This document shows, piece by piece, positions 54,721 to 64,000 of a DNA stretch of 64,000 bases. Numbering within the stretch: the stretch's first letter is position 1; each line of letters starts with the position of its first letter. The notes below the pieces were generated by a model. The model did no database searches, was not told where the DNA came from, and saw nothing but the letters and a program-made list of their open reading frames with translations. A program made the translations under genes and the position numbers. This DNA comes from Plantago ovata. Taxonomy: Eukaryota; Streptophyta; Magnoliopsida; Lamiales; Plantaginaceae. Location: contig CM051458.1 in NCBI GenBank assembly GCA_028274465.1, positions 38,664,744 through 38,728,743 on the forward strand. Direction: 5' to 3'.

Positions 54721-56870
54721 CCTTCTTTAGTGTCTGAACTTTCTACCTCACTGTCTTCAGAGCTTGTTTCAATGCAAAGAGCATCGATTTTTGCTTGAAG
54801 CTTTTTCTTTTCCTCAGCAATTAAAGCCTTGTTGAACTTCTTCTTCTTTTCAGTAGATTTTCCTTTCAGTAAGGGGCAATTTTCTTTGAAGTGTCCAGGG
54901 CTTTTGCAATAAAATCAAAGATCATTGCCAACTGCTGGTTCATCAGAAGAGTTTGCTTGCTGAGCTTGCTTGTTCAGCGAGCTAGTTTCATTTTTGTACT
55001 TATGGTAGTTGTTACCAAGATGATTTTTCAGCTTCTCTTTTGCTTTTCGCCTTTCAAGTTCCTTACTGATGAATTTCTTCATGTTTCTAACTACAAGAGC
55101 ATTTTCATCAGCAAGCTCTTTATCATTTTTCTTTTCAGAAGATGACGGCTTGGCAGCAAGAGAAATGTTTTGCAATTTTTCAGCAAACACACTTTATCTT
55201 TGCTTTTGTCATAGTTGACAGTAGCAAGATGAGAGAACAACTCGGTTGGAGTGATGTTTGGCATTCCTCGATTGTAGTAGATGTTCTGAGTGTGGATCCA
55301 TTCTTGATTCAGACTTCTAATAATGGTTTTCACCTTTTCAGAATCTGAATAGAAGTTTCCAACACCTAAGGCAGCCATTTCACTAACAAGAGTTGTGAAT
55401 CTGAAATCCAAGTCTTCCAGTGAATCATTGGCACCTTGTTTGAAGTTTTGAAACTTCAACTTTAGAACTTCGAGTTTGTTTTCCTTGGTTTTGTCAGATC
55501 CAACACAAAGATCTTGAACCATTTTCCAAGCCTCCTTAGCAGTTTTAGCACCCCACAGTTTGCACTGTATAGTATCTGGAGTAGATCGAATAATTATGTT
55601 TCTTGCTTGGGCATCAAGGCAGAATCTTTTGGCTTCATCTGAAGTCCATTCCTCTCTTGGTTTTGGTACGACGGTGTCGACCGCTTCACCTAAGATAGTT
55701 TCCTTTTCACCATCATCGGTGATCTTGTGAGGAAAGCTTCTTTCAACTTTAGTGATCTTGATTGGTACATCATTTATGACAGTCACCATCTCATCACTAA
55801 TGGCCTAAAGATGTAACATCATGTTGTTTCTCCATTTTCATAGTTTTCCAGCTTCAGCAAGATAGCGTCTCCTAAAGACATCCTGTCAATAAATAACTAC
55901 AAAACTGATCAACTGAAAGTGATTTACCGAAAGCACCTAAGGGGATCTAGGTTCAGTGCTGAAGGTTAAAGAACCTCAAGCTCTAATACCACTTGTTGGT
56001 CCCTTTAAACAACAAGAAAAGACTAGAGGGGGGGGGTGAATAGTCTTTTCAAACTTTTCGTCGTTTAAAACTTTCTCAGCAAGTACTTATTACTTTTCTG
56101 TAATGAGTTTGTTGATACTTAACTGTCTCAGCAAGTGCTTATTACTTTTCAGTAATGAGTTTGCGGATACTTAAAAACAGACTGCGGAAGTGTTTTTCAA
56201 TTAGTGCTTTTGTAAGAAAAACTAGTTTCAACAAGTGAGCAAAGTGACAGTATGAAACAATAGTAACTTGCTGAAAACTAAGTGCAGGAAATTAAATCAC
56301 ACAAACACTTTTATAGTGGAATCTCAGAGTGGCGTGATCTCTGAACTAATCCACTTTGTCCTTTCTAGGACTGAATCCACTATGATACGATATGAGGTTC
56401 CTTACAAATCCTATCACTAATGATTCTCAGAAACCAAAGCACACTTGCCTTGTTTCCAACCTAAACTAGAGAACTGTAACCTTGTTCCCCACCAAACTTG
56501 GGACTATAATCAGCAAAGCTATGCTTGATTAATTTCCCTTGAATTTCACGCCTGTAAAAGGGTGTTTATTAGTTAGAGAGGTTTGGGATGAGATGACTTG
56601 AATATAACTTTTCATCTATAACAAGTAATCAAAAGAAACACAACTTGTAGTACTTTTCAGTAAGCAAGTTTGTTGTTTCTGGTGTCAAGACTTGTTCTTG
56701 TTTAAAAGAAAGAACACTTAACTAATTTCTTAGCTTTCAATGTTCTACTTCTTCACAAGTAGCTTTTGTTTCAAGCTTAAGTTTTGGAACGGATCAATAG
56801 GCAGTACAGAGTAGAGAAGGATTTGAGTGTTTAAAGTACAAGTGAGAGTTTGATCACGTTGTTGACACAC
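54721..56870 (-). repeat. array unit D
   Basis: R-U5 56870-55994, gag start 55881. Carries the same markers as unit B. Confidence 0.9.
54726..55881 (-). pseudogene. gag: truncated gag in unit D
   Basis: Shares the one-base loss; also a TAG near 55805, a frame change near 55205 and the UGA at the zinc knuckle. Confidence 0.85.
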
Positions 56871-56875
56871 CCTTC

Positions 56876-58033
56876 TTTAGTGTCTGAACTTTCTACCTCA
56901 CTGTCTTCAGAGCTTGTTTCAATGCAAAGAGCATCGATTTTTGCTTGAAGCTTTTTCTTTTCTTCAGCAATTAAAGCATTCTTGAACTTCTTCTTCTTAT
57001 AAGTAGATTTTCCTTTCAGTAAGGGGCAATTTTATTTGAAGTGTCTAGGGCTTTTGCAATAAAATCAATGATCATTGCCAACTGCTGGTTCATCAGACGA
57101 GTTTGCTTGCTGAGCTTGCTTGTTCAGCGAGCTAGTTTCATTTTTGTACTTATGGTAGTTGTTACCAAGATGCTTTTTCAGCTTCTCTTTTGCTTTTTGC
57201 CTTTCAAGTTCCTTACTGATGAATTTCTTCATGTTTCTAACTACAAGAGCATTTTCATCAGCAAGCTCTTTATGATTCTTCTTTTCAGAAGATGACGGCT
57301 TGGCAGCAAGAGCAATGTTTTGCAATTTTTCAGCAAACACACTTTCTCTTTGCTTTGTCTCATAGTTGACAGTAGCATGATGAGAGAACAACTCGGTTGG
57401 AGTGATGTTTGGTATTCCTCGATTGTAGTAGAAGTTCTGAGTGTGGATCCATTCTTGATTCAGACTTCTAATAATGGTTTTCACCTTTTCAGAATCTGAA
57501 TAGAAGTTTCCAACACCTAAGGCAGCCATTTCACTCACAAGAGTTGTGAATCTGAAATCCAAGTATTCCAGTGACTCATTGGCACCTTGTTTGAAGTTTT
57601 GAAACTTCAACTTTAGAACTTCGAGTTTGTTTTCCTTGGTTTTGTCAGATCCAGCACAAAGATCTTGAACCATTTTCCAAGCTTCCGTAGCAGTTTTAGC
57701 ACGCCACAGTTTGCACTGAATAGTATCAGGAGGTGATCGAATAATGATGTTTCTTGCTTGGCCATCAAGACGGAATCTTTTTGCTTCATTTGAAGTCCAT
57801 TCCTCTCTTGGTTTTGGTACGACGGTGTCGACCGGTTCACCTAAGATAGTTTCCTTTTCACCATCATCGATGATCTTGTGAGGAAAGCTTCTTTCAATTT
57901 TAGTGATCTTGATTGGTCCATCGTTTATGACAGTCACCATCTCATCACTAATGGCCTCAAGATGTAACATCATGTTATTTCGCCATTTTTCATAGTTTTC
58001 CAGCTTCAGCAAGGTAGCGTCTCCTAAAGACAT
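56876..58033 (-). pseudogene. gag: truncated gag in unit E, open for 322 residues
   Basis: Starts MSLGDATLLKLENYEKW and runs through the copia-type gag domain (DEMVTVI, WKMVQDLC, FRFTTLVSEM, SDSEKVKTIIRSL) to UGA where the first Cys of the zinc knuckle belongs. Behind the UGA the frame is open again (FYCKSPGHFKENC-like) to the gag-to-R junction. This is the only unit with an intact start. A working gag would continue into pol. Confidence 0.88.
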
Positions 58034-58131
58034 CCTGTCAGCAAATAACTACCAAACTGATCAAGTGAAAGTGATTTATGGAAAGCACCTAAGGGGATCT
58101 ACGTTCAGTGCTGAAGGTTAATGAACCTCCA

Positions 58132-58143
58132 GCTCTAATACCA
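58132..58143 (-). promoter_or_regulatory. primer binding site, initiator tRNA-Met type (copia-3)
   Basis: On the minus strand TGGTATTAGAGC follows the LTR end after two bases; it matches the usual TGGTATCAGAGC in 11 of 12 bases. The site is present in every array unit. Confidence 0.88.
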
Positions 58144-59030
58144 CTTGTTGGTCCCTTTAAACAACAAGAAAAGACTAGAGGGGGGGGAGGTGAATAGTCT
58201 TTTCAAACTTTCTCAACAAGTACTTATTACTTTTCTGTAATGAGTTTGCTGATACTTAACTTTCTCAGCAAGTGCTTATTACTTTTCAGTAATGAGTTTG
58301 CTGATACTTCAAAACAGTGTGCGGAAGTCTTTTTCAATAAGTGCTTTTGTCAGAAAAACGTGTTTCAGCAAGTGAGCAGAGTGACAGTATGAAACAATAC
58401 TAACTTGCTGAAAACTAGGTGCAGGAAATTAAATCACACAAACACTTTTATAGTGGTATCTGAGAGTGGCGTGATCTCTCAACTAATCCATTTTGTCCTT
58501 TCTAGGACTGAATCCACTATGATAAGATATAAGGTTCCTGACAAATCCTATCACTAATGATTCTCAGAAACCAAAGCACACTTGCCTTGTTTCCAACCTA
58601 AACTAGAGAACTGTAACCTTGTTCCCCACCAAACTTGGGTCTATAAGCAGCAAAGCTATGCTTGATTAATTCCCCTGAATTTCACGCCTGTAAAACGGTG
58701 TTTATCAGTTAGAGAGGTTTGGGATGAGATGACTTGAATATAACTTTTCATCTATAACAAGTAATCTAAAGAAACACAACTTGTAGTACTTTTCAGTAAG
58801 CAAGTTTGTTGTTTCTGGTGTCAAGACTTGTTCTTGTTTAAAAGAAAGAACACTTAACTAATTTCTTAGCTTTCAATGTTCTACTTCTTCACAAGTAGCT
58901 TTTGTTTCAAGCTTAAGTCTTGGAACGGATCAATAGACAGTACATTGTAGAGAAGGATTTGAGTGTTTAAAGTACAAGTGAGAGTTTGATCACGTTGTTG
59001 ACACACCCTTCTACTCAGCCTAAGGTCTTA

Positions 59031-59038
59031 TATTTATA
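59031..59038 (-). promoter_or_regulatory. LTR TATA box (copia-3)
   Basis: Minus-strand TATAAATA. Thirty bases downstream is about 59002-59008, the point where the array units begin. Confidence 0.78.
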
Positions 59039-59294
59039 GTGTCTCAAGGGAGCCGTTTGAATTTCAAATTCTAAGGCTTTGTACCTTAAGATTTCACTAT
59101 CTTGCTTTTTTACTTTCAACAGCGTTCTTCATTTGTCTTCTTGTCTTCATATTCTTCGCGTGCTTACTTTGCATTTAATGTTCTTTTGAATCAAATTCAA
59201 ATATGAACGTTGGAGCCAAAATGCAAGTACTCTTCAGCAAGGAGGTCACATGAGTTGTCAGCAAGTGAGCTATCTCAGTTTCAGCAAGCACAAC

Positions 59295-59763
59295 CTACTC
59301 TGTCATTTAGATTTTCACTTATGCAAGCTGTTGCTGAAATTCTCGCTTTCTGAAGCGACATGTGCCTTTGTAGATATCTTTCTCAGAATTCTTCTAAGTC
59401 TTCAGTCTTTGAATTATCCACTTTCTGAGCGGTTCTAGGTCTTCAATAGTTTGTTTGTAAAAACAAAGTACATCCTCAGAAAGCTTAAGAACCTAACTAG
59501 TATCTACACTAAGTCTTTCAGCAAACGTTCCTACTCTGTCATATAGATTTTCACTTATGCGAGTTGTTGCTGAAAATCTCACTTTCTGAGCAACATGTGC
59601 CTTTGTAGATACCTTTCTCAGAGTTCTTCTAAATCTTCAGTCTTCGAATTTTCATGTTTCTGAGCGGTTCTAGTGCTTCAATAGTTGATTTGTAAAAACA
59701 AAGTACATCATCAGCAACCAAAGCACCTAACTAGTACCTACACTGAGTCTTCAGCAAACGTTC
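59295..59763 (-). repeat. duplication of about 236 bp in U3 of copia-3
   Basis: Copies 59295-59530 and 59531-59763 both run from CTACTCTGTCAT to GCAAACGTTC and have diverged visibly. Copia-1 and copia-2 have one copy. Confidence 0.85.
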
Positions 59764-59879
59764 CTCTTTTACAATGTCCTTAAAATTCTAAATTCGTATG
59801 GACATTAAGAGTACTAGTTACTGGACTTTACTTAATTTAGCATGGTTAATTGCTCATCAAAATTACAAGTTTCCAAACA

Positions 59880-60908
59880 TTACCTAACCAAGTGCTTCTC
59901 TATCTTGAGAAAGTAGGGAACGAAGCTCAATCCGGCGAAGTGCACCTTCGGTGTCAAAGAAGGGAAGTTCCTCGGGTACATGGTGACAGAAAGAGGAATC
60001 GAGGCGAACCCGGAAAAGATCAAAGCCATCCTATATCTCCCGCACCTCCAAAGTCTGAACGAAGTGCAACACCTGGTCGGAAAATCCATCGCCTTGAGTA
60101 GATTCATCTCAAGATCAGCAGAGAAAAACCTTCCATTTTTTAAAGTTCAACGGAAGAGCAACCACTTCGAGTGGACTAAGGAGTGTGAGGAAGCATTCGA
60201 GAAGCTGAAAGAGTACTTACTCTCACCACCACTCTTGTCAAAGCCATGGAAGGAGAGACACTCTACCTATACCTTGCCGCTACGGTGGAGGCCATAAGCT
60301 CAGTCCTAGTCCGCATTCAAGGTAACGACCACCTGCCTATTTATTACTTGAATAAAGTACTTGCTGGTGTGGAAACACGTTATATGGATATCGAAAGACT
60401 AACCTTCGCCCTGGTCTTTATAGCTAGAATGCTCAAGCCTTACTTTGGGGCACACAAGGTAGTCGTGCTAACGAAGCAACCCTTGAAGCAAGTGCTAGGA
60501 ATAAAAGAAAAACCCGGAAGATTAGCAAGATGGGCAATCGAGCTGAGCGAGTACGATATCAAATATCAAGCACCAATGGCCAAAAAAGCTCTAGTCATAG
60601 TTGACTTCCTGGTCGTACCCCTCCAAATAACAACCGGAGGAAGTCCCTCCGGAAATCAGAGCGCAATGATGGTCGAGCACGAGGAACCCCAAACGAGTAA
60701 AGCAATGCAAGCTCTGGAAGATACATTGAAAGAACTCAAGGAGATTTCACAATCCAAGAGGAAAAGGCAAGAAGTTTTCATAGCCAAGGAAACGGAGGTT
60801 CTGAAGGCTAAGGAGACCGACTCTCCACAGCCAAAGGATCTCACTGACATGGAAACAATTGGATCCTTCAAGTTGATGGTTCATCATCAGGAAAAAATGA
60901 AGGGATAG
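59880..60908 (+). pseudogene. pol: Tat-2 pol: RT end and first RNase H (broken)
   Basis: RT C-terminal part (GKFLGYMVTERGIEANP), connection region (LPFFKV, FEWTKECEEAFEKLK) and Ty3/gypsy RNase H (YYLNKVLAGVETRY, LKQVLG, RLARWAIELSEYDI). Frame changes lie near 59970 and 60250. The catalytic YXDD part is left of copia-3. Confidence 0.87.
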
Positions 60909-61243
60909 GGATCTCCTTCAGAAGTCCCGGATGACATGAGCTCGGGTACGCGGTAACACTAGACCTTACGGTTTCCAACAATGAGGCTGAGTATGAAGCT
61001 ATCCTCATAGCACTACGCATGGAAAAAGCGCTCGAAGTGAAGAAGATACACCTCTTCATCGACTCACGATTGGCCGAGAAGCAAATCTCGGGGAAGTTGA
61101 GAACAAAGAAAGACTCTTTGGCAGAGTACAAAAGTGTGATCACTGAAGAAATTAAAAAATTTGAAAGTTGTGAGATTGAGAAAATTTCAAGAGATCTCAG
61201 CCAACGAGCAGACGCACTAGCCAAGTATGCTTCAGCCTCCTGA
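60909..61243 (+). pseudogene. pol: Tat-2 second RNase H (broken)
   Basis: Second RNase H domain typical of Tat elements: NNEAEYEAILIALRMEKAL, then DSRLAEKQISG and SQRADALAKYAS. A stop (TGA, about 60935) precedes it and another (61241) follows it. Confidence 0.85.
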
Positions 61244-62556
61244 GGAATAGACACCAGGAATGTAATACTCATGAAAATCACGCGTCATCTCTTTGGACAT
61301 CAAAGCCAAACGTCTTGTCAATGGATGATCGACCAAGTTGGATGCAAGGGATCGCAGCCTATCTAATGAAAGGTAGCCTCCCAATAGACAAGACTAAAGC
61401 GAGAAAAATCAAAGGAAAAGTTGGTCGATACATAGTCCAAGGGGATCACTTTTACAAAAGATCCTTCGAAGGCGTTTATCTCAGATGCATACATGAGAAA
61501 TAAATTCCATAATTCTAGGAGAGATGCATCATGGGAGTTTCGGTGATCACGCGAAGAACTCTCGCACAAAAGGTTGTCCGCCAAGGATTCTACTAGCTGA
61601 CCATCCGAGAGGATGCAGCCCAATTCGTCCGAAAGTGCGAGGAGTGCCAACTTCATGATAATCTTATCAAGGTTCCCTCCAATACCCTCATCCCAATAAC
61701 GATCACATGTCGCTTCGATATTTGGGGGATCGACATCGTTGGTCCTTTCCCGAGAGGAACCGGCCAGAAGAATTTCGTAATAGTAGCAGTGGAGTACTTC
61801 AGCAAATGGGCTGAAGTGGAAGCGGTCTCCATAATTACCGAGCAGAGAGTAATGAACTTCGTATGGCGAAACATTGTTTGCCGGTTCATTCTCCCAAGGG
61901 TGCTCATCTCCGACAATGGATCACAATTTTGTGGTCACAAGTTCACTGAATGGTGTCGAGAGATGAAGATAGAGAGGAGATACACTTTTGTGGGACATCC
62001 CCAAGCCATCGGACAAACCGAAGCTGTAAATAAGACCCTTGTGAAAAATCTGGAGAAGAGGTTTGCAACCAACAAGGATTGGGTCGATGAGCTAGATGGA
62101 GTAGTTTGGGCATATCGCACTACCTCCAAAGTAGCCACGAGGGAAACTCCTTTCACCTTGGTCTACGGATCGGAAGTAGTCATACCAGTAGAGGTAGTAG
62201 TGGAAACACTCAGAATCCGAGGGTATCAACCCGAGGACAATCACTATGCAAGGATGTTCGATTTGGAGATGCTGGAAGAATCGAGGACCACCGCTCTCGC
62301 CAACATCTTGAGGTACCAAGCTCTGATAGCCAAGGCATATAACAAGCATGTCAAGGAGAGGGATTTCCAAGTTGGAGACCTAGTTCTTCGAAGGGCAGAC
62401 ATTCTAAGCAAATTCGGGAACATGCAGCCCAACTGGGAAGGCCCCTACAAGATTATTGAAGCAAGGTCCAACGGAAGCTACCGCCTTGAAGAGATGGAAG
62501 GAAAAAAGATAAAGAACCCATGGAACACCACCAACGTTCAGAGGTTTTACGCCTGA
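61244..62556 (+). pseudogene. pol: Tat-2 integrase (broken in its N-terminal part)
   Basis: Zinc-binding part with frame changes and stops (61501, about 61595); CEEC near 61638. Core DIWGIDIVGPFPRG (catalytic Asp), SDNGSQF, and GQTEAVNK. The frame 61789-62556 is open and ends NPWNTTNVQRFYA. Here the usual N in GHPQ(A/S)NGQTE is I. Confidence 0.9.
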
Positions 62557-63321
62557 AGTGATGAAGTTGGAAAAATGTTTTGAAGTTCTCTTGTGACAGG
62601 CTCGTACCTCTTTCTATAAGAGAAGTTCCCTACCAACCATAGGGAAAGTCAACCCTCTTTATGTTTTCAGTTTTAAGAAGTAGAAGTTCGAAGTAGAGCA
62701 TTGCGGAAGAATGAAAGGATGTAAGAAAAGCCGGCCTTGAAGCCCACCATTATACTTGAATTTACGTCAAATCAATACAATGCATCACTTTCAGTCATTC
62801 AATATTCTTTTAAGAAAACAAGAAAGAGGAGGGACTATCCGACTAAAAGCAGCAAAATCATTTATAAGATTTAAACCTCAGAAAAGCAGAGAAAAACCTC
62901 ACAACGGGTCATAAAGAGCGAGAAGCTTAGCTCAACTCGATCAGCTTCTACCACTTGGACAAATTCGCTACATTTGAACTGGTCGACCCACTGGGTCTCG
63001 ACTACATCAGTAGCGCGAAATGCACTTTTCGAGTAACTTCATCAACACTTGTGTTTTTCAGAAGAAAATGAGGTATGATCGATCTAACATGGTCGATCAC
63101 TAGGGACTACGCTGGTCGATATGCAAACAATGCAACTATTTCTAAGTAAGTTATACGACATAACTGAAAGAAGGGAATATTATACAAGGGTAGTAAAAAC
63201 TCAGAGTGCAGACTCAAAGGAAAATCCTGTTCGTACAAACGTCTCAAGGGGCCGAATAAGTTAATTATTTTGAAACAAAGTGGATAAAAGTACAAGTTTT
63301 TTAACCGAGCATACTCGGGCT
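62557..63321. other. spacer between integrase and antisense gene (Tat-2)
   Basis: No gene is visible. CCGAG-CATA-CTCGG at 63305-63318 is the same hairpin as in Tat-1, directly 3' of the antisense stop. Confidence 0.65.
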
Positions 63322-64000
63322 TCAACGGGTGCGACTAGCGGTGAAGTCGCTCTGCGCTCCTTGAGGGGTCGTCGCTGGGCCCCTTTGCTGCTCGGGGCTC
63401 TGCTGGTCGACTGCCCCATCCTTTACGCGAGCTTCGCGGATATAATTCTCATAACTTTTGAGCTCGGGCTCGACGAAATAAGCCGAGCGACCATGCACGG
63501 GAGCGTTCACGATGATCCAGTCGGCATTTTGGAGGGGAGATTTCTTGAACGGCAGGATGAGTCCAAGCCTTAGCACATCTGGGACCCAGGAAGGGAGTGG
63601 AAGCTTGCTCGGATAAGGAACCAAAGGATCGACCACCAACTCGCCGAACTCGCAAGCCCGATGCATCTCTATAGTGACTGCATCATCGACGTAAGGAGTG
63701 AAGTCTCCCTTCAAGTCGGCGTTTAGCTCCTCGACGTCATCCGTGTCAAAGTCCTCCGGCAGCATCTTTATGGCCTTAAGTTGGTCGACCGTAGAAAAGA
63801 AGCCCTCCTCGCGAGAAGTTTCCTTCGCCTCATGCACGACCATCTTATAAGAGTCTGATACCTTGAACGCCCGAGCACCCTCCATACTCGTGCCTTGGAG
63901 GAGCAACAAGAGACGATCTTTGAATTTGGTCATAGCGACCGACAATGTAAAATAGGCACCCATGTATCCACTCGTTCGGGCCTTCTCCTTCTTCAGCTTC
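63322..64000 (-). CDS. Tat-2 antisense gene (aORF), C-terminal part, open to window edge
   Basis: Minus-strand frame of 213 residues (63963-63322) that may continue beyond the window edge. It aligns with the C-terminal domain of the Tat-1 antisense gene: REEGFFS, QLK(A/R), MLP(E/A)DF, ACEFGELV, DPxVPYPSK, PSWVP, FVEPEL and the end SRTR. No lesion is seen in this part, unlike in Tat-1. Conservation in protein sequence on the antisense strand of two diverged elements argues for a real protein. Function unknown. Confidence 0.82.
   Translation of the reverse strand, partial: KLKKEKARTSGYMGAYFTLSVAMTKFKDRLLLLLQGTSMEGARAFKVSDSYKMVVHEAKETSREEGFFSTVDQLKAIKMLPEDFDTDDVEELNADLKGDFTPYVDDAVTIEMHRACEFGELVVDPLVPYPSKLPLPSWVPDVLRLGLILPFKKSPLQNADWIIVNAPVHGRSAYFVEPELKSYENYIREARVKDGAVDQQSPEQQRGPATTPQGAQSDFTASRTR

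Larger units (their letters stand above)
48070..59007 (-). repeat. copia-3 tandem array: five R-U5-leader-gag units plus a partial one
   Basis: On the minus strand, five head-to-tail units (E first, then D, C, B, A) follow the full 5' LTR, and a partial sixth is cut at 48070 by Tat-1. Each unit runs from the predicted start of R through U5, primer site and leader into gag and then jumps back to R. Gag-to-R junctions lie near 48295, 50442, 52572, 54721 and 56871; the matching point in the full LTR is near 59008. Spacings are 2130-2150 bp. U3 is absent from the inner units. Confidence 0.93.
56871..59007 (-). repeat. array unit E (next to the full LTR)
   Basis: R-U5 is the end of the complete 5' LTR (59007-58146). 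It differs from A-D by keeping the gag start frame and by a broken G run (8 G, A, 2 G). Confidence 0.9.
58146..59879 (-). repeat. 5' LTR of copia-3 (1734 bp)
   Basis: On the minus strand TGTTTGGAAACTTG (59879) to AAAGGGACCAACA (58146). Longer than the other family LTRs because of a duplication in U3. TATAAATA at 59031-59038. TTACC after 59879 would be one target-site copy; beyond it lies Tat-2 RT. Confidence 0.93.
59880..64000 (+). mobile_element. Tat-2: Ty3/gypsy element of the Tat lineage, cut by copia-3 and the window edge
   Basis: End of RT, RNase H, second RNase H, integrase, spacer and the 3' part of an antisense gene. Two RNase H domains and an antisense gene identify the Tat lineage. 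It is the outermost element in this window. Confidence 0.88.

Noticed and set aside
48480-57070. UGA in the zinc knuckle read as selenocysteine
   Set aside because: Land plants lack the selenocysteine machinery; a mutation or ordinary read-through is more likely.
48295-59007. CRISPR-like or ordinary satellite array
   Set aside because: The units are 2.14 kb and consist of recognisable LTR and gag sequence, so the origin is a retrotransposon.
59880-64000. Host gene beside the cluster
   Set aside because: All frames match Tat-lineage pol or its antisense gene.

Overview
The window is plant nuclear DNA made almost entirely of nested LTR retrotransposons. I see no host gene, tRNA, rRNA or CRISPR array. 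Three lineages are present. The first is a Ty1/copia element of Sirevirus (SIRE/Maximus) type, with a very long extra gene 3' of pol. The second is an Athila-like Ty3/gypsy element with a tRNA-Asp primer site, carrying gag, protease and a second ORF but no reverse transcriptase, RNase H or integrase. The third is a Tat-lineage Ty3/gypsy element with two RNase H domains and an antisense gene behind integrase. This points to heterochromatin of a flowering plant; I cannot name the species.

Layout from outside in. Tat-2 (59880 to the right edge) is the outermost host. A minus-strand Sirevirus, copia-3, sits in it; its 5' LTR is 58146-59879 and it continues leftward as five tandem units of about 2.14 kb (48295-59007), each made of R-U5, leader and a 5' part of gag. 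Tat-1 (ends 48069) is inserted in that array. Copia-2 (plus strand, 3' LTR ending 40289) is inserted in the RNase H/integrase region of Tat-1. Copia-2 is itself interrupted by copia-1 (1-12730), by the complete Athila-1 (13670-22490, TSD CTACT, LTRs of 1271 bp differing at roughly two dozen sites by eye) and by Athila-2 (minus strand, 23365-29314, its 3' LTR lost). That makes five insertion levels.

The most notable biology is in the accessory genes. The Sirevirus third gene (about 1,754 codons) has its own upstream TATA box and three tiny introns of 75, 72 and 75 nt that keep the reading frame, conserved in both copies. The Athila second ORF is preceded by GC-rich palindromes and a 541-nt leader intron of the same length in both copies. 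The Tat antisense gene has a TATA box, an ATG-free leader exon, a leader intron and two coding-region introns. Between Sirevirus pol and the third gene lies a conserved row of seven small hairpins. The copia-3 array units start at the predicted transcription start, which suggests misdirected transfer of strong-stop cDNA as their origin. Nearly all coding regions carry frameshifts or stops; the best preserved are copia-2 pol and Athila-1 gag. A 100-N gap at 2454-2553 lies between two copies of the same segment and is probably an assembly artefact. All comparisons were made by eye within the window.
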